DNA of 64,000 nucleotides from Streptococcus hyointestinalis (GTDB lineage Bacteria > Bacillota > Bacilli > Lactobacillales > Streptococcaceae): positions 372,001 through 436,000 of the forward strand of contig NZ_UHFN01000007.1 of NCBI RefSeq assembly GCF_900459405.1, in the 5' to 3' direction. The notes below the pieces were generated by a model. That model did no database searches and had not been told where the DNA came from. It was given only the letters and a program-made list of their open reading frames with translations. Positions within the stretch are counted from its first letter, which is position 1, and each line of letters opens with the position of its first letter. The position numbers and the translations under genes were made by a program. Below are positions 8,778 to 20,179 of this stretch, in pieces.

Positions 8778-10188
8778 GGCTCTTTGTCAACTGTAGTGGG
8801 TGATGAAAAGCTATGTGCGAGAGAGAACGATTTTCGTTCTCTCTCTTTGTATGTTCAGAGTGATGAGAATCTTGGTTCTAAAGTTCTTGAAGTTACGAAA
8901 TCCAAACGCTTGTCGTTTGATGTCTTTAATAAGCTTGTTAGTGGCTTCCAGTTTGGCATTGGAATAAGGTTGCTTCAGAGCGTTGGTAATATAAGTTTCG
9001 TGCTTTAGAAAAGTCCGAAAAACTCTTGAAAAACTTGCGTTGACAGTACCCAAATTGTCGTGAATGAGTCCAAAGAAAGCCTTGACACGCTTCTCTTGAA
9101 AATGGAAAAGCAAAAGCTGGTAAAGTTCATAATAATAGCGGAGTTCGGGCGAAAAAGCTAAGGTTTTCTGGACAATTTCTCTAGGTGTCAGAGTTTGTCG
9201 AAAGGTTCTGGAGTAGAAAGCCTTGTCGGAGAGTTTTCTGCTGTCTTTTTGCAGGATTCTCCAGTGATTTTTCATGGCTCTGTAAGGCAGAGATGTCTTG
9301 TTAAATGCCTTCATGATGGCAATGCGAGTGGTCATCATGGCTCGACTAAGGTGCTGCGCAATGTGGAAACGGTCAAGAACAATCTCAGCCTTTGGAAATA
9401 GTTTCCCAATGATAGGAATGTAGGCACCAGACATGTCAACAGTCACGATTTTGACTGCTTCTCTGGCTTGCCTGGAATACTTGTAGAAATGCTTCTTGAT
9501 GGTTGTTTGCCGATTGTTTTCAAGAAGAGCAATGATTTTCTTGGTCTTAAAATCTTGCGCAATGAAAGCTAGTTTCCCCTTGTTTCTTGCGAATTCATCC
9601 CAGCTCAAGACCTCTGGTAAAGTCTCAAAGTTGTCCTTAAAAGTGAAAGCGTTCAGCTGCCTCTGGACGGTAGAAACAGAGACGTGGAGGCGTCTTGCGA
9701 TGTCTGTATTGGTCTGTTTCTCGATGAGAAGCTGCGTGATTTTCGCCCAGACAGGCTGTGAGATTTGGCAATGTTTCTTGACCAGGCTAGTTTTGGCGAC
9801 AGAAACCCTACGGCACGCTTTACACTGAAAGCGCCGCTTTCTGAGTTTTAGGACAGTTGCCATGCCTTGGACGTCTAAGATTGGGATGGTGGCAGGTCTT
9901 TGAAAATCGTATTTGATCATCTTTCCTTGACAATGAGGACAGGCTGGAGCGGGGTAATCCAGCTCGGCTCTTATCTCGATGTGAGTCTGATGTTTGAGAA
10001 CAATTGATATTTTGATGTTTAAGTCTTTGATTCCAATGAGTTTTGTGCTATTCTTAATATGTTCCATAAGTACCTCCTAATGATGGTTTAGTCGCTTTTC
10101 ATTATAAGTCTTATGGGACTTTTTTCATACAGATAAAAAGCCCTATAACCTCTGAGGTGGCGTTACCCACTACAGATATTATAGAGCC
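8778..10188 (-). mobile_element. ISL3-family insertion sequence, copy 1
   Basis: The element is 1411 bp, the same length as the copy at 41807-43217. The left end starts GGCTCTTTGTCAACTGTAGT and the right end, read inwards, starts GGCTCTATAATATCTGTAGT; both continue GGGT, giving imperfect terminal repeats of about 24 bp. The 8-bp flanks (8770-8777 and 10189-10196) do not match, although ISL3 elements normally make an 8-bp duplication. This suggests a deletion or recombination beside this copy. The right flank CAAGTTCTTTTGT looks like the second half of an oppF terminator. Confidence 0.9.
8811..10067 (-). CDS. ISL3-family transposase (copy 1)
   Basis: This is a 418-residue transposase. An N-terminal zinc-binding domain (CPHCQGKM at about 40, CKACRRV at about 82) precedes a helix-turn-helix near residues 115-135 (NTDIARRLHVSVSTVQRQ). 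The DDE core includes SWDEFARNKGKLAF, TVDMSGAY, VLDRFHIAQHL and, near the end, YSNAKLEATNKLIK. The frame is intact. It differs from copy 2 by only a few residues (NKTSLPYRAM against DKKALPYRAM, WRI against WKI), so the two copies are recent relatives. Confidence 0.93.
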   Translation of the reverse strand: MEHIKNSTKLIGIKDLNIKISIVLKHQTHIEIRAELDYPAPACPHCQGKMIKYDFQRPATIPILDVQGMATVLKLRKRRFQCKACRRVSVAKTSLVKKHCQISQPVWAKITQLLIEKQTNTDIARRLHVSVSTVQRQLNAFTFKDNFETLPEVLSWDEFARNKGKLAFIAQDFKTKKIIALLENNRQTTIKKHFYKYSRQAREAVKIVTVDMSGAYIPIIGKLFPKAEIVLDRFHIAQHLSRAMMTTRIAIMKAFNKTSLPYRAMKNHWRILQKDSRKLSDKAFYSRTFRQTLTPREIVQKTLAFSPELRYYYELYQLLLFHFQEKRVKAFFGLIHDNLGTVNASFSRVFRTFLKHETYITNALKQPYSNAKLEATNKLIKDIKRQAFGFRNFKNFRTKILITLNIQRERTKIVLSRT

Positions 10189-10239
10189 CAAGTTCTTTTG
10201 TATTAAAGCGGAAATGCTATACCCATATCGCTTTTTTTC

Positions 10240-10248
10240 TGCTATAAT
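10240..10248 (+). promoter_or_regulatory. Extended -10 promoter for aspC-asnS
   Basis: TGCTATAAT is a consensus extended -10, 35 nt upstream of the aspC start. No convincing -35 is seen, as is common for this class. Confidence 0.6.
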
Positions 10249-10283
10249 AGTACTAACTACGCCGTGCTAGAGGGAGTGATCTA

Positions 10284-11468
10284 ATGACAAAATTATCCGA
10301 GCGTGTTTTATCCATGGAAGAGAGTGTTACCTTAAAGGCAGCCGCAAAAGCGAAGCAATTAGCCAGTCAAGGACGTGATATTCTGCCCTTGACTTTGGGA
10401 CAGCCTGACTTTGTAACGCCTCAAAATATCCAAGAGGCAGCCATTGCTGCTATCACAGACGGGCGTGCTAGCTTTTATACCCAAGCGAGCGGTCTGCCTG
10501 AGCTAAAAGAGGCTGTTGGGACTTACTTTGAGCAGTTTTACGGCTATACGATTTCGCCAAATCAAGTCGTTGCAGGAACTGGTGCCAAGTTTATCCTGTA
10601 TGCCTTTTTCATGACGGTCATCAATCCGCTTGATGAAGTCATCATCCCAACGCCATACTGGGTGTCTTATGCCGACCAGATCAAGATGGCAGAGGGTGTG
10701 CCTGTCTTTGTGGATGCCACGCAGGAAAATCACTTCAAAGTCACTGTTGAACAGCTAGAAGCTGCCAGAACTACTAAGACAAAAGTGCTCCTACTCAACA
10801 GCCCGTCAAATCCGACAGGCATGGTCTACACGAGAGAAGAACTGCAAGCTATCGGAGACTGGGCGGTAGCGCATGATATTCTCATCCTAGCTGATGATAT
10901 CTACGGACGCTTGGTCTACAATGGCACCACCTTCACACCGATTTCAAGCTTGTCTGAAGCTATTAAAAAACAAACCATTGTCATTAACGGTGTGTCAAAA
11001 ACGTATGCCATGACTGGCTGGCGTGTTGGCTTTGCCGTTGGTGATAGCGAGATTATCGCAGGGATGAGTAAGATCATCAGCCAGACAACCTCAAATCTAA
11101 CTACCGTCTCTCAATACGCAGCCATCGAAGCGCTGACTGGCTCACAAGATACCGTTGAGACCATGCGCCAAGCCTTTGAAGAAAGACTAAACACCATTTA
11201 TCCACTGCTGTGTGAAGTGCCGGGTTTTGAAGTGGTCAAACCACAAGGTGCCTTTTATTTCTTCCCAAATGTCACAAAAGCGATGGAGATGAAAGGCTAT
11301 ACCAATGTCACAGACTTCACCGACGCTATCCTAGAAGAAACAGGTGTTGCGCTGGTGACAGGTGAGGGATTTGGAGCACCTGAAAATGTGCGCTTGTCTT
11401 ATGCCACTGACCTTGACACGCTAAAAGAAGCGGTCTCTCGCCTCAAAGCCTTTATGGAAGCCGAATAA
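10284..11468 (+). CDS. aspC: Pyridoxal-phosphate aminotransferase, aspartate aminotransferase type
   Basis: This 394-residue class I aminotransferase is predicted to move the amino group between aspartate and 2-oxoglutarate. Visible landmarks are LGQPDF (about 38-43), NSPSNPTG (172-179), DDIYGRLVY (204 onward) and the cofactor-binding lysine K239 in [13 protein letters not shown]. Family I-gamma aminotransferases share these features, so other substrates are possible. asnS follows after 19 nt; aspartate made here is the substrate for asparagine, which fits the pairing. GAGGGAGTGATCTA precedes the ATG. Confidence 0.9.
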   Translation: MTKLSERVLSMEESVTLKAAAKAKQLASQGRDILPLTLGQPDFVTPQNIQEAAIAAITDGRASFYTQASGLPELKEAVGTYFEQFYGYTISPNQVVAGTGAKFILYAFFMTVINPLDEVIIPTPYWVSYADQIKMAEGVPVFVDATQENHFKVTVEQLEAARTTKTKVLLLNSPSNPTGMVYTREELQAIGDWAVAHDILILADDIYGRLVYNGTTFTPISSLSEAIKKQTIVINGVSKTYAMTGWRVGFAVGDSEIIAGMSKIISQTTSNLTTVSQYAAIEALTGSQDTVETMRQAFEERLNTIYPLLCEVPGFEVVKPQGAFYFFPNVTKAMEMKGYTNVTDFTDAILEETGVALVTGEGFGAPENVRLSYATDLDTLKEAVSRLKAFMEAE

Positions 11469-11487
11469 AAATAGAAAAGAGAATCTT

Positions 11488-12834
11488 ATGTCAAAAGAAC
11501 TAGTATCCATTATTGATGTGCCTAAGCACCTTGGTCAAGAAGTGACTATCGGCGCTTGGGTTGCCAATAAATCAGGAAAAGGAAAATTAGCATTCTTGCA
11601 ATTGCGTGACGGGACAGCTTACTTCCAAGCTGTTGCTTTCAAGCCAAATCTCATCGAAAAATACGGCGAAGAGCTAGGACTTGAAAAGTTTGATACCATC
11701 AAACACCTCAGCCAAGAAACTTCTGTCTACGTGACTGGTATCGTCAAAGAAGACGAGCGCTCAAAATTTGGCTATGAGCTTGATGTGACTGACCTTGAGG
11801 TCATCGGTGAGTCTGTTGACTACCCTATCACACCAAAAGAGCACGGAACAGACTTTTTGATGGACCACCGCCACCTGTGGTTGCGTTCACGTCGTCAAAT
11901 GGCAATCATGCAAATCCGCAATGCCATCATCTATGCTTCAGCTGATTTCTTTGACAAGAATGGCTTTATCAAGTTTGATAGTCCGATTTTGTCTGGCAAT
12001 GCCGCTGAAAACACAACGGAGCTCTTTGAGACAGACTACTTTGGTAACCCAGCTTTCCTCAGCCAATCAGGTCAACTTTACCTAGAAGCAGGTGCGATGG
12101 CGCTTGGTCGTGTTTATGACTTTGGACCTGTTTTCCGTGCGGAAAAATCAAAAACACGCCGTCACTTGACTGAGTTTTGGATGATGGATGCGGAGTATCC
12201 CTTCCTTAGCCATGACCAATCGCTTGATTTGCAAGAGGCTTATGTCAAAGCGCTTATCCAAGGTGTGCTTGAGCGTGCCCCACAAGCGCTTGAAATCTTA
12301 GAGCGTGATGTGACTTTGCTTGAAAAATACATCAAAGAACCGTTCAAACGTATCAGCTATGACGATGCTATCACGCTGCTGCAAGAGCATGAGGGTGAAG
12401 AGGGTGCTGACTATGAGCACCTTGAGCATGGTGATGACTTTGGTTCACCACATGAAACATGGATTTCAAACTACTTTGGTGTGCCAACCTTCATCGTCAA
12501 CTACCCAGCAAGCTTTAAAGCCTTTTACATGAAGCCTGTCCCAGGCAATCCAGAGCGTGTCTTGTGTGCTGACCTTTTGGCGCCAGAAGGCTACGGTGAG
12601 ATCATCGGTGGTTCAGAGCGTGAGACTGACTATGATAAGCTACTTGAGAAAATCAAAGAAAACGGTCTGAACCCAGACGACTACGCTTTCTACCTTGATT
12701 TGCGTAAGTATGGCTCTGTCCCACACTGTGGTTTTGGACTTGGTTTAGAGCGTATGGTGACCTTTGTATCAGGAACAAAACACATCCGTGAAGCCATCCC
12801 ATTCCCACGTATGCTTCATCGTATTAAACCTTAA
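11488..12834 (+). CDS. asnS: Asparaginyl-tRNA synthetase
   Basis: This class IIb aminoacyl-tRNA synthetase of 448 residues charges tRNA-Asn in the cytoplasm. The N-terminal OB-fold anticodon-binding domain (about 15-110) reads [24 protein letters not shown]. The catalytic domain carries motif 2 as [23 protein letters not shown] and motif 3 as [10 protein letters not shown]. The end [10 protein letters not shown] is characteristic. It is cotranscribed with aspC and followed by a strong terminator. Confidence 0.97.
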   Translation: MSKELVSIIDVPKHLGQEVTIGAWVANKSGKGKLAFLQLRDGTAYFQAVAFKPNLIEKYGEELGLEKFDTIKHLSQETSVYVTGIVKEDERSKFGYELDVTDLEVIGESVDYPITPKEHGTDFLMDHRHLWLRSRRQMAIMQIRNAIIYASADFFDKNGFIKFDSPILSGNAAENTTELFETDYFGNPAFLSQSGQLYLEAGAMALGRVYDFGPVFRAEKSKTRRHLTEFWMMDAEYPFLSHDQSLDLQEAYVKALIQGVLERAPQALEILERDVTLLEKYIKEPFKRISYDDAITLLQEHEGEEGADYEHLEHGDDFGSPHETWISNYFGVPTFIVNYPASFKAFYMKPVPGNPERVLCADLLAPEGYGEIIGGSERETDYDKLLEKIKENGLNPDDYAFYLDLRKYGSVPHCGFGLGLERMVTFVSGTKHIREAIPFPRMLHRIKP

Positions 12835-12841
12835 TGATGAC

Positions 12842-12873
12842 AAAAAGAAAAAACGGTATCGTTTTTTCTTTTT
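12842..12873. terminator. Terminator after asnS
   Basis: AAAAAGAAAAAACG (12842-12855) and CGTTTTTTCTTTTT (12860-12873) are perfect complements around GTAT. Confidence 0.9.
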
Positions 12874-12897
12874 GAATACCTTTCTTCACCAAAATAG

Positions 12898-12927
12898 TTG
12901 AAATTAAAGCTGAAAATAGAGTATAAT
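12898..12927 (+). promoter_or_regulatory. Promoter of truA, leaderless arrangement
   Basis: TTGAAA (12898-12903), an 18-bp spacer and TATAAT (12922-12927). The truA ATG begins only 6 nt after the -10 hexamer, where transcription should start. Confidence 0.75.
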
Positions 12928-12933
12928 CAAGCT

Positions 12934-13701
12934 ATGATAAGATATAAAGCTATCATCTCCTATGACGGGACTTTGTTTGCTGGTTTTCAACGCCAGCCAA
13001 GCATGCGCTCTGTCCAAGGAGAGCTAGAAAAGACATTACAGCGCTTAAATAGTGGTGAGCAGGTGCAGGTGCACGGAGCTGGCAGGACAGATAGTGGGGT
13101 GCATGCCTATGGACAGGTGATTCACTTTGATTTGCCACAGGATAGGGACCTAGAAAAGCTGCGCTTCGCCTTTGATACCCAGACGCCAGATGATATTGAT
13201 GTGGTCAGTGTGGAGAAAGTGTCTAGCGACTTTCATGCTCGCTACAACAAGCACCTCAAAACCTATGAGTTTTTGGTGGACAATGGTCGCCCTAAAAATC
13301 CCATGATGCGCCACTACGCAACGCCATTTCCTTATGAACTTGATATAGAGAAGATGGCAGAGGCGATAAAAGACTTGGTGGGGGAGCATGACTTTACAGG
13401 CTTTACCGCCTCAGGCACCAGCGTTGTCAATAAGGTGCGCACCATTACAAGAGCAGAGGTCAGCTATGATGAGAAGAGTCACCTCATCACCTTTACCTTT
13501 ACAGGGACAGGCTTTCTCTATAAGCAGGTGCGTAACATGGTGGGAACGCTGCTCAAAATCGGCAATAACCGCATGCCAGTCAGCCAGATAAAAACCGTCC
13601 TTGAGACGAAGGATAGACAGTTAGCAGGTCCAACAGCTAGCGGACAAGGGCTTTATCTGAGAGAGATTAGCTATCATGATGAGATGACAAAAGGAGATTA
13701 G
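12934..13701 (+). CDS. truA: tRNA pseudouridine synthase A
   Basis: The enzyme converts uridines 38-40 of the tRNA anticodon arm to pseudouridine. The catalytic aspartate is D53 in [34 protein letters not shown] at the N-terminus and [15 protein letters not shown] in the C-terminal half are family signatures. The length of 255 residues is normal. An in-frame TTG at 12898 would add 12 residues, but it lies inside the promoter and matches no family sequence, so ATG 12934 is used. There is no Shine-Dalgarno; the mRNA is probably leaderless. The next gene starts directly after the stop codon. Confidence 0.93.
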   Translation: MIRYKAIISYDGTLFAGFQRQPSMRSVQGELEKTLQRLNSGEQVQVHGAGRTDSGVHAYGQVIHFDLPQDRDLEKLRFAFDTQTPDDIDVVSVEKVSSDFHARYNKHLKTYEFLVDNGRPKNPMMRHYATPFPYELDIEKMAEAIKDLVGEHDFTGFTASGTSVVNKVRTITRAEVSYDEKSHLITFTFTGTGFLYKQVRNMVGTLLKIGNNRMPVSQIKTVLETKDRQLAGPTASGQGLYLREISYHDEMTKGD

Positions 13702-14265
13702 ATGGATTTACAGCTTCTTAAAGAGCAAACGCAGGAGATTGTTTGCGATATTTTAGACAAAAGTGCCCTAAGAGCAGGGAGTATCTTTGTTTTGGGGCTA
13801 TCAAGTAGTGAAGTACTTGGCTCTGTCATTGGGCAAAATTCAAGCGTCGAGGTTGGCGAAGTCATCGTCAAAACCATCCTTGATGAGCTGGATAAGCGAG
13901 GTCTGTTTCTAGCAGTTCAGGGCTGTGAGCACTTGAACCGTGCCTTGGTTGTGGAGAGACGACTTGCAGAAGAAAAGGACTTAGAGATTGTCAATGTCCT
14001 ACCGAGTCTCCATGCTGGTGGTAGCGGTCAATTAGCCGCCTTTAAGTTTATGGATGATCCTGTTGAGGTGGAGGAAATCACAGCACATGCTGGGATTGAT
14101 ATTGGTGACACTAGCATTGGCATGCACATTAAGCGTGTGCAGGTGCCTCTTGTACCTTTACAAAGAGAACTTGGTGGTGCCCACGTTACAGCGCTTGCCA
14201 GCCGTCCAAAGCTAATCGGTGGCAGCCGTGCGCAGTATCTAGCAGATCCGATTCGAAAATACTAA
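13702..14265 (+). CDS. UPF0340 (DUF436) family protein
   Basis: This is a 187-residue cytoplasmic protein of the conserved YwlG/UPF0340 family, whose function is not established. Typical segments are [44 protein letters not shown] and [20 protein letters not shown]. Its ATG directly follows the truA stop codon and AAAGGAG is within the end of truA, so it is translated from the truA transcript. It ends at a bidirectional terminator. Confidence 0.9.
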   Translation: MDLQLLKEQTQEIVCDILDKSALRAGSIFVLGLSSSEVLGSVIGQNSSVEVGEVIVKTILDELDKRGLFLAVQGCEHLNRALVVERRLAEEKDLEIVNVLPSLHAGGSGQLAAFKFMDDPVEVEEITAHAGIDIGDTSIGMHIKRVQVPLVPLQRELGGAHVTALASRPKLIGGSRAQYLADPIRKY

Positions 14266-14290
14266 AAAAGAGCTGACATCAGCTCTTTTT
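14265..14290. terminator. Bidirectional terminator between UPF0340 gene and mscS
   Basis: AAAAAGAGCTGA (14265-14276) and TCAGCTCTTTTT (14279-14290) are perfect complements with A and T runs for both strands. The mscS stop codon lies inside the stem. Confidence 0.9.
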
Positions 14291-15139
14291 GCTTGTTGAA
14301 CTTGTTTTTGAAGTGGTTAGGATAGGTGTTGGCAGCTCCACACCAGCATCTATCAGCGCTGTTTGATAAAGCCCATAAAAGGTGGAGTACATGCTATTTT
14401 GTTGCCCACTATCCACAAACAAATCAATCCGAAAGACCAGCTGCCCACCGCTGGTATAGACGGGTCCTAGGATGTTTGGTGTCTCAACGACTTGTGGGTA
14501 TTTTGGAAGTTCGGTTTTATTGACCGCTTTGATGACTTCAGTGACCTTTTCTAAGTCTGTATGGGCGTAGATAGGCAGGTCAACTCGAGCTCGCATATCG
14601 CCACGTGATTGATTGCTAACGACAGTAATGCTGCGGTTAGGGATGAAATGCAGGGTCCCATCAAAATCTCTGACTTGCGTTGTGCGCAGTCCTAAGCTTG
14701 TAATGGTACCTGTGACACTGCCGATAACAACAGAATCACCGACTTCGTATTGATTTTCAAGCAGGATGAAAAAACCATTGACCACATCCGATAAAAAGCC
14801 CTGCGCTCCAAGACCAATTGCCAAACCAGCAATCCCAGCCCCAGCCAAAAGGCTTGAGATAGGCACTCCGATGATATTTAAAATGGAGTAAATCAAAAAG
14901 AAATAAAGCGTGTAGTTGAGGCAGTTGTGCAGCAGTCTTGCGATAGTCTTTTTTCGAGCATCAGATTGGGTCGTGAGTGCTAGAGACTTGACGACCATCT
15001 TGTTAAAGAAAAACTCTGCCACACGCTTTAAAATCAGAAAGAGGATAAAAAGATTGATGAGAGCAACTGTCTTTGAAATGAGCGTCACTCCAATTTGGTC
15101 AAGATGTAGTTGATCCCAGTATTTTTCTAAAATAGTCAT
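14279..15139 (-). CDS. mscS: Small-conductance mechanosensitive channel (MscS family)
   Basis: This 286-residue membrane protein opens under membrane tension to release solutes. Three N-terminal helices are followed by the pore-lining TM3 (LLAGAGIAGLAIGLGAQGFL, residues about 98-117), rich in Gly and Ala as the family requires. The cytoplasmic beta domain contains YEVGDSVVIGSVTGTI and HFIPNRSI. It is convergent with the UPF0340 gene. The start codon lies about 6 nt after a possible -10 (TAAACT, with TTGCTC 17 bp upstream), so it may also be leaderless. Confidence 0.92.
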   Translation of the reverse strand: MTILEKYWDQLHLDQIGVTLISKTVALINLFILFLILKRVAEFFFNKMVVKSLALTTQSDARKKTIARLLHNCLNYTLYFFLIYSILNIIGVPISSLLAGAGIAGLAIGLGAQGFLSDVVNGFFILLENQYEVGDSVVIGSVTGTITSLGLRTTQVRDFDGTLHFIPNRSITVVSNQSRGDMRARVDLPIYAHTDLEKVTEVIKAVNKTELPKYPQVVETPNILGPVYTSGGQLVFRIDLFVDSGQQNSMYSTFYGLYQTALIDAGVELPTPILTTSKTSSTSKKS

Positions 15140-15296
15140 AAGATAAGTTTAGTAAAAAATAAAAAAGAGAGCAAGTCTTAATTGAAAATTGGCAAAAAAG
15201 CCTGCAAAGCATAAAAAAGCTATAAAAAACTTTTAAAAGCCGCCAAAATATGATAAACTAAACTGTATCTAATATTATTTAAGGAGAAATGACGTC

Positions 15297-16580
15297 ATGT
15301 CTACATCATTTGAAAATACAGCCACAAACCGTGGTGTCGTTACATTTACAATTAGTCAAGACCAAATCCAGCCAGCACTTGACAACAGCTTTAATAAAAT
15401 TAAGAAAGATTTGACTGTTCCAGGTTTCCGTAAAGGTCATATCACACGTGCTGTTTTCAATCAAAAATTTGGTGAAGAAGCGCTTTACGAAGACGCTTTG
15501 AACGCTCTTTTACCAGCAGCATACGAAGCAGCAGTTGCTGAGCTTAGCTTGGATGTTGTTGCGCAACCAAAATTTGACATATCTTCTATGGAAAAAGGTC
15601 AAGAATGGGTAATCACTGCTGAAGTTGTGACAAAACCTGAAGTTAAACTTGGTGACTACAAAGACCTTGAAGTGTCAGTAGAAGTGAGCAAAGAAGTGAC
15701 TGACGAAGAAGTAGACGCTAAGATTGAACGTGAACGCAACAACCTTGCTGAGCTTGCTATCAAAGACGGCGCAGCAGAAAAAGGTGACACTGTTGTGATC
15801 GACTTTGTTGGTTCTGTTGACGGCGTTGAATTTGACGGTGGTAAAGGTGATGACTTCTCACTTGAGCTTGGTTCAGGTCAATTCATCCCAGGTTTTGAGG
15901 ACCAATTGGTTGGCAGCAAAGCTGGCGACACAGTAGATGTCAATGTTACTTTCCCAGAAGACTACCAAGCAGCAGACCTTGCTGGTAAAGACGCTAAGTT
16001 TGTGACAACTGTTCACGAAGTTAAAGCAAAAGAAATTCCAGCGCTTGACGATGAGTTGGCTAAAGACATCGACGAAGAAGTGGACACACTTGATGAGTTG
16101 AAAGCAAAATACCGTAAAGAACTTGAAGCTGCTAAAGAAATCGCTTTTGACGATGCCGTTGAAAATGCAGCTATCGAGCTTGCAGTGGCTAACGCTGAAA
16201 TCATCGACCTTCCAGAAGAAATGGTTCACGACGAAGTTCACCGTGCGATGAACGAATTCCTTGGTAACCTTCAACGTCAAGGTATCTCACCAGACCTTTA
16301 CTTCCAAATGACTGGAACAAGCCAAGAAGACCTTCACAAACAATACGAAGCAGACGCTGACAAACGTGTGAAAACAAACCTTGTCATTGAAGCTATCGCT
16401 AAAGCAGAAGGCTTTGAAGCAAGTGATGAAGAAGTTGAAAAAGAAATCAACGACCTTGCTACAGAGTACAGCATGGAAGCTGAACAAGTACGCAACCTTC
16501 TCTCACCAGAAATGCTTAAACACGACATCGCAATGAAAAAAGCGATCGAAGCTGTTACAAGCTCTGCAAAAGTAAAATAA
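15297..16580 (+). CDS. tig: Trigger factor, ribosome-associated chaperone and prolyl isomerase
   Basis: This 427-residue protein is the first chaperone to meet nascent chains at the ribosome exit. The N-terminal ribosome-binding domain contains the signature [19 protein letters not shown] (near residues 42-60). The FKBP-type isomerase domain (about 150-240) includes [14 protein letters not shown] and [11 protein letters not shown]. The alpha-helical C-terminal arms form the rest. The start is ATG 15297, 10 nt after AAGGAG. It is monocistronic by its following terminator. Strong codon bias produces long open frames on the opposite strand, which are shadows. Confidence 0.97.
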   Translation: MSTSFENTATNRGVVTFTISQDQIQPALDNSFNKIKKDLTVPGFRKGHITRAVFNQKFGEEALYEDALNALLPAAYEAAVAELSLDVVAQPKFDISSMEKGQEWVITAEVVTKPEVKLGDYKDLEVSVEVSKEVTDEEVDAKIERERNNLAELAIKDGAAEKGDTVVIDFVGSVDGVEFDGGKGDDFSLELGSGQFIPGFEDQLVGSKAGDTVDVNVTFPEDYQAADLAGKDAKFVTTVHEVKAKEIPALDDELAKDIDEEVDTLDELKAKYRKELEAAKEIAFDDAVENAAIELAVANAEIIDLPEEMVHDEVHRAMNEFLGNLQRQGISPDLYFQMTGTSQEDLHKQYEADADKRVKTNLVIEAIAKAEGFEASDEEVEKEINDLATEYSMEAEQVRNLLSPEMLKHDIAMKKAIEAVTSSAKVK

Positions 16581-16588
16581 TGTTTACC

Positions 16589-16626
16589 AAAACAAGTTTG
16601 GAGATGTCCAAGCTTGTTTTTTTTTG
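16589..16626 (+). terminator. Terminator after tig
   Basis: AAAACAAGTTTGG pairs with CCAAGCTTGTTTT (one mismatch) around AGATGT and is followed by a run of T. Confidence 0.85.
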
Positions 16627-16653
16627 ATTTTGTTCAAATTTCTTGAATTCCCT

Positions 16654-16682
16654 TTGACGAAACCGCAAAAATAGCGTACAAT
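16654..16682 (+). promoter_or_regulatory. Promoter of rpoE
   Basis: TTGACG (16654-16659), 17-bp spacer, TACAAT (16677-16682). Confidence 0.75.
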
Positions 16683-16750
16683 AGAGAGTAATGACAATTA
16701 GGGGACTGTTTATACAGGACGCTAATTTAACATCGATAAGGAGAACTGCT

Positions 16751-17317
16751 TTGGAATTAGATGTATTTAAAGGGCAAGAAAAAAGCGAATTGTCAATGAT
16801 TGAAGTGGCACGTGCCATCCTAGAAGAGCGTGGACGTGACCATGAGATGTATTTCAGTGACCTTGTCAATGAAATTCAAGTCTACCTTGAAAAATCAGAT
16901 GCGACTATTCGTGAAGCACTACCAGGATTTTACTCTGACCTAAACACTGACGGTAGCTTTATCCCGCTAGGTGACAACCGTTGGGGACTGCGTTCTTGGT
17001 ACGCTATTGATGAGATTGACGAAGAAGTCATCACCCTTGAAGAAGAGGATGACAATGCACCAAAACGCAAACATAAACGTGTCAATGCCTTTATGGATGG
17101 TGATGAAGACGCTATTGACTACAATGACGATGATCCAGAAGATGAAGATTACTCAGCTAATGACAATAGCGAATACGACGATGAAAATCCAGACGATGAA
17201 AAATCAGAAGTCGAATCTTACGACTCTGAAATCAATGAAATCATCCCAGACGCTGACTTAGACGAAGAAGTCGACATCAACGAAGAAGATGAAGACGACG
17301 AGGATGAGGAAGAATAA
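16751..17317 (+). CDS. rpoE: DNA-directed RNA polymerase delta subunit
   Basis: This is the delta factor of Gram-positive RNA polymerase, which speeds core recycling and affects promoter selectivity. The folded N-terminal domain (about residues 1-90) reads [20 protein letters not shown] and includes [19 protein letters not shown]. The remaining half is an unstructured Asp/Glu tail, the family hallmark. The start is TTG at 16751, chosen over the ATG at 16691 because AAGGAG lies 7 nt before it and family members begin with (M)xLDVF. The 188-residue length is normal. Confidence 0.93.
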   Translation: MELDVFKGQEKSELSMIEVARAILEERGRDHEMYFSDLVNEIQVYLEKSDATIREALPGFYSDLNTDGSFIPLGDNRWGLRSWYAIDEIDEEVITLEEEDDNAPKRKHKRVNAFMDGDEDAIDYNDDDPEDEDYSANDNSEYDDENPDDEKSEVESYDSEINEIIPDADLDEEVDINEEDEDDEDEEE

Positions 17318-17336
17318 GATTTCTGTCAATTTTTAA

Positions 17337-17365
17337 TTGACAAAAGCCCACATATAGTTTATAGT
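17337..17365 (+). promoter_or_regulatory. pyrG: Promoter of pyrG
   Basis: TTGACA (17337-17342), 17-bp spacer, TATAGT (17360-17365). The expected start site is the G run GGGC at 17373, seven bases after the -10. Confidence 0.85.
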
Positions 17366-17372
17366 AAATATC

Positions 17373-17428
17373 GGGCACCTCATTTTGAGGTCGTGCTCCC
17401 TAGTACCATAGGGAGCTATTTTTGTTTT
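17373..17428 (+). promoter_or_regulatory. pyrG: CTP-sensing attenuator in the pyrG leader
   Basis: The predicted transcript begins GGGC. It then carries an intrinsic terminator with arms GCTCCCTA (17395-17402) and TAGGGAGC (17409-17416), followed by TATTTTTGTTTT. This is the layout described for Bacillus subtilis pyrG. There, low CTP stalls polymerase after GGG and causes repeated G addition. The extra G residues then pair with the pyrimidine-rich first arm and prevent termination. The mechanism here is inferred from that match. Confidence 0.85.
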
Positions 17429-17505
17429 ATGGTCAATAACGGTTGCTTAGCAATCGGTTTTCTCTTTTGCAATCGTCAGAATATGACGACTAATTTTATT
17501 TTTAG

Positions 17506-19125
<1,620 letters not shown>

Positions 19126-19134
19126 TAAGTGATT

Positions 19135-19165
19135 AAAGTGAGAGAACTTGGTTTTCTCACTTTTT
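19135..19165 (+). terminator. Terminator after pyrG
   Basis: AAAGTGAGAGAA pairs with TTCTCACTTT (one bulge) and is followed by TT. Confidence 0.7.
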
Positions 19166-19171
19166 CTCATG

Positions 19172-19199
19172 TTGCCAATCTGCTAAATTAGTGTATAAT
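19172..19199 (+). promoter_or_regulatory. Promoter of the alpha/beta hydrolase gene, leaderless arrangement
   Basis: TTGCCA (19172-19177), 16-bp spacer, TATAAT (19194-19199). The ATG follows 7 nt after the -10. Confidence 0.65.
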
Positions 19200-19206
19200 A
19201 GGTGTT

Positions 19207-20133
19207 ATGAAAAAATTAAGGAAACGACGCTTAGCTGCGATTATAATAGGTATTCTTTTTTTAGGGACGGTTTTAGCCAGTTTTTACTTTTTCCACGTCG
19301 CTCAAGTGCGTGGGGAGAAGTCCTTTGTCGGCAGTGGCGGTATCGCAAAGACCAGTCCTCTGTACGCTTATGAGAAGGCGTTTGATAAGCTGACCTATGA
19401 GACAGATACCATGGAAAATCAAGGCGTTAAGCAAGAAGCATGGTATGTGCCAGCAGAAAAGAAAACCGATAAAACGGTCATCGTAGTGCATGGTTTTACC
19501 AGCAGTAAAAAATACATGAAAGCCTATGGCTATATGTTTCATGAGCTAGGCTACAATGTGCTCATGCCAGATAACATCGCTCACGGCAACAGCAAGGGGC
19601 AAATTATCGGCTACGGCTGGAACGACCGTCTAAATGTTCTCAAGTGGGCAGATATTCTCATCAGCCAAAATCCTTCGGTTGAAATCACCTTGTTTGGGGT
19701 TTCTATGGGTGGGGCTACTGTCATGATGGCAAGTGGTGAAGAACTGCCAAGCCAGATTACAACCATTATCGAGGATTGTGGCTACACTAGTGTCTGGGAT
19801 GAACTCGCCTATCAAGCCAAGCAGCTCTACCACCTTCCAGCCTTTCCACTGCTCTACGAGGTCTCTGCTCTGTCTAAGATTCGTGCAGGCTTTAGCTACG
19901 GTGAGGCAAGCAGTATCAAACAGTTAGCCAAAAACCATTTGCCGACGCTCTTTATCCACGGTGGCAATGACACCTTTGTGCCGACAGAGATGGTCTATGA
20001 AAACTACGCAGCCACACAAGGACCAAAAGAGCTCTATATTGCAAAAGGTGCTGGTCATGCCAAGTCCTTTGAAAAAGACCCGCAAACCTATAAAGAAAAA
20101 ATTTCACTTTTTTTGAAAAAATATGGAAAATAG
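19207..20133 (+). CDS. Membrane-anchored alpha/beta hydrolase
   Basis: This is a 308-residue serine hydrolase. An uncleaved N-terminal helix (about residues 9-30) follows a basic start (KKLRKRR), so the enzyme probably faces outward. The fold shows HGFTSSKKYM (95-104), the nucleophile elbow GVSMGG with S166, the acid loop GGNDTFVP and the catalytic histidine in GAGHAKS. It resembles the YqkD/Bem46 type of hydrolase; the substrate is unknown. It stands alone and reads towards tRNA-Leu. Confidence 0.85.
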   Translation: MKKLRKRRLAAIIIGILFLGTVLASFYFFHVAQVRGEKSFVGSGGIAKTSPLYAYEKAFDKLTYETDTMENQGVKQEAWYVPAEKKTDKTVIVVHGFTSSKKYMKAYGYMFHELGYNVLMPDNIAHGNSKGQIIGYGWNDRLNVLKWADILISQNPSVEITLFGVSMGGATVMMASGEELPSQITTIIEDCGYTSVWDELAYQAKQLYHLPAFPLLYEVSALSKIRAGFSYGEASSIKQLAKNHLPTLFIHGGNDTFVPTEMVYENYAATQGPKELYIAKGAGHAKSFEKDPQTYKEKISLFLKKYGK

Positions 20134-20135
20134 TG

Positions 20136-20164
20136 TTGACATCAACAAGGTAAATTGATATAAT
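20136..20164 (+). promoter_or_regulatory. Promoter of tRNA-Leu
   Basis: A consensus promoter: TTGACA (20136-20141), 17-bp spacer, TATAAT (20159-20164), 15 nt before the tRNA. Confidence 0.85.
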
Positions 20165-20179
20165 TTATTATGTTGATGA

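Noticed and set aside
8784..9008. A 74-residue plus-strand frame seen three times (8784, 41421, 41813)
   Set aside because: It lies wholly inside the ISL3 ends and is antisense to the transposase; repetition reflects the element copies.
14265..14290. Possible mscS C-terminal truncation because its stop is in a hairpin
   Set aside because: The protein length is normal for the family; stop codons inside terminator stems also occur at 23802 and 35965 in this window.
15873..16528. Long minus-strand frames opposite trigger factor (and similar ones opposite infB and nusA)
   Set aside because: They mirror the strong codon bias of the real genes and lack ribosome sites and recognisable protein sequence.
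16691..16750. Upstream ATG start for rpoE at 16691
   Set aside because: The extra 20 residues match no delta subunit, and the Shine-Dalgarno fits TTG 16751.
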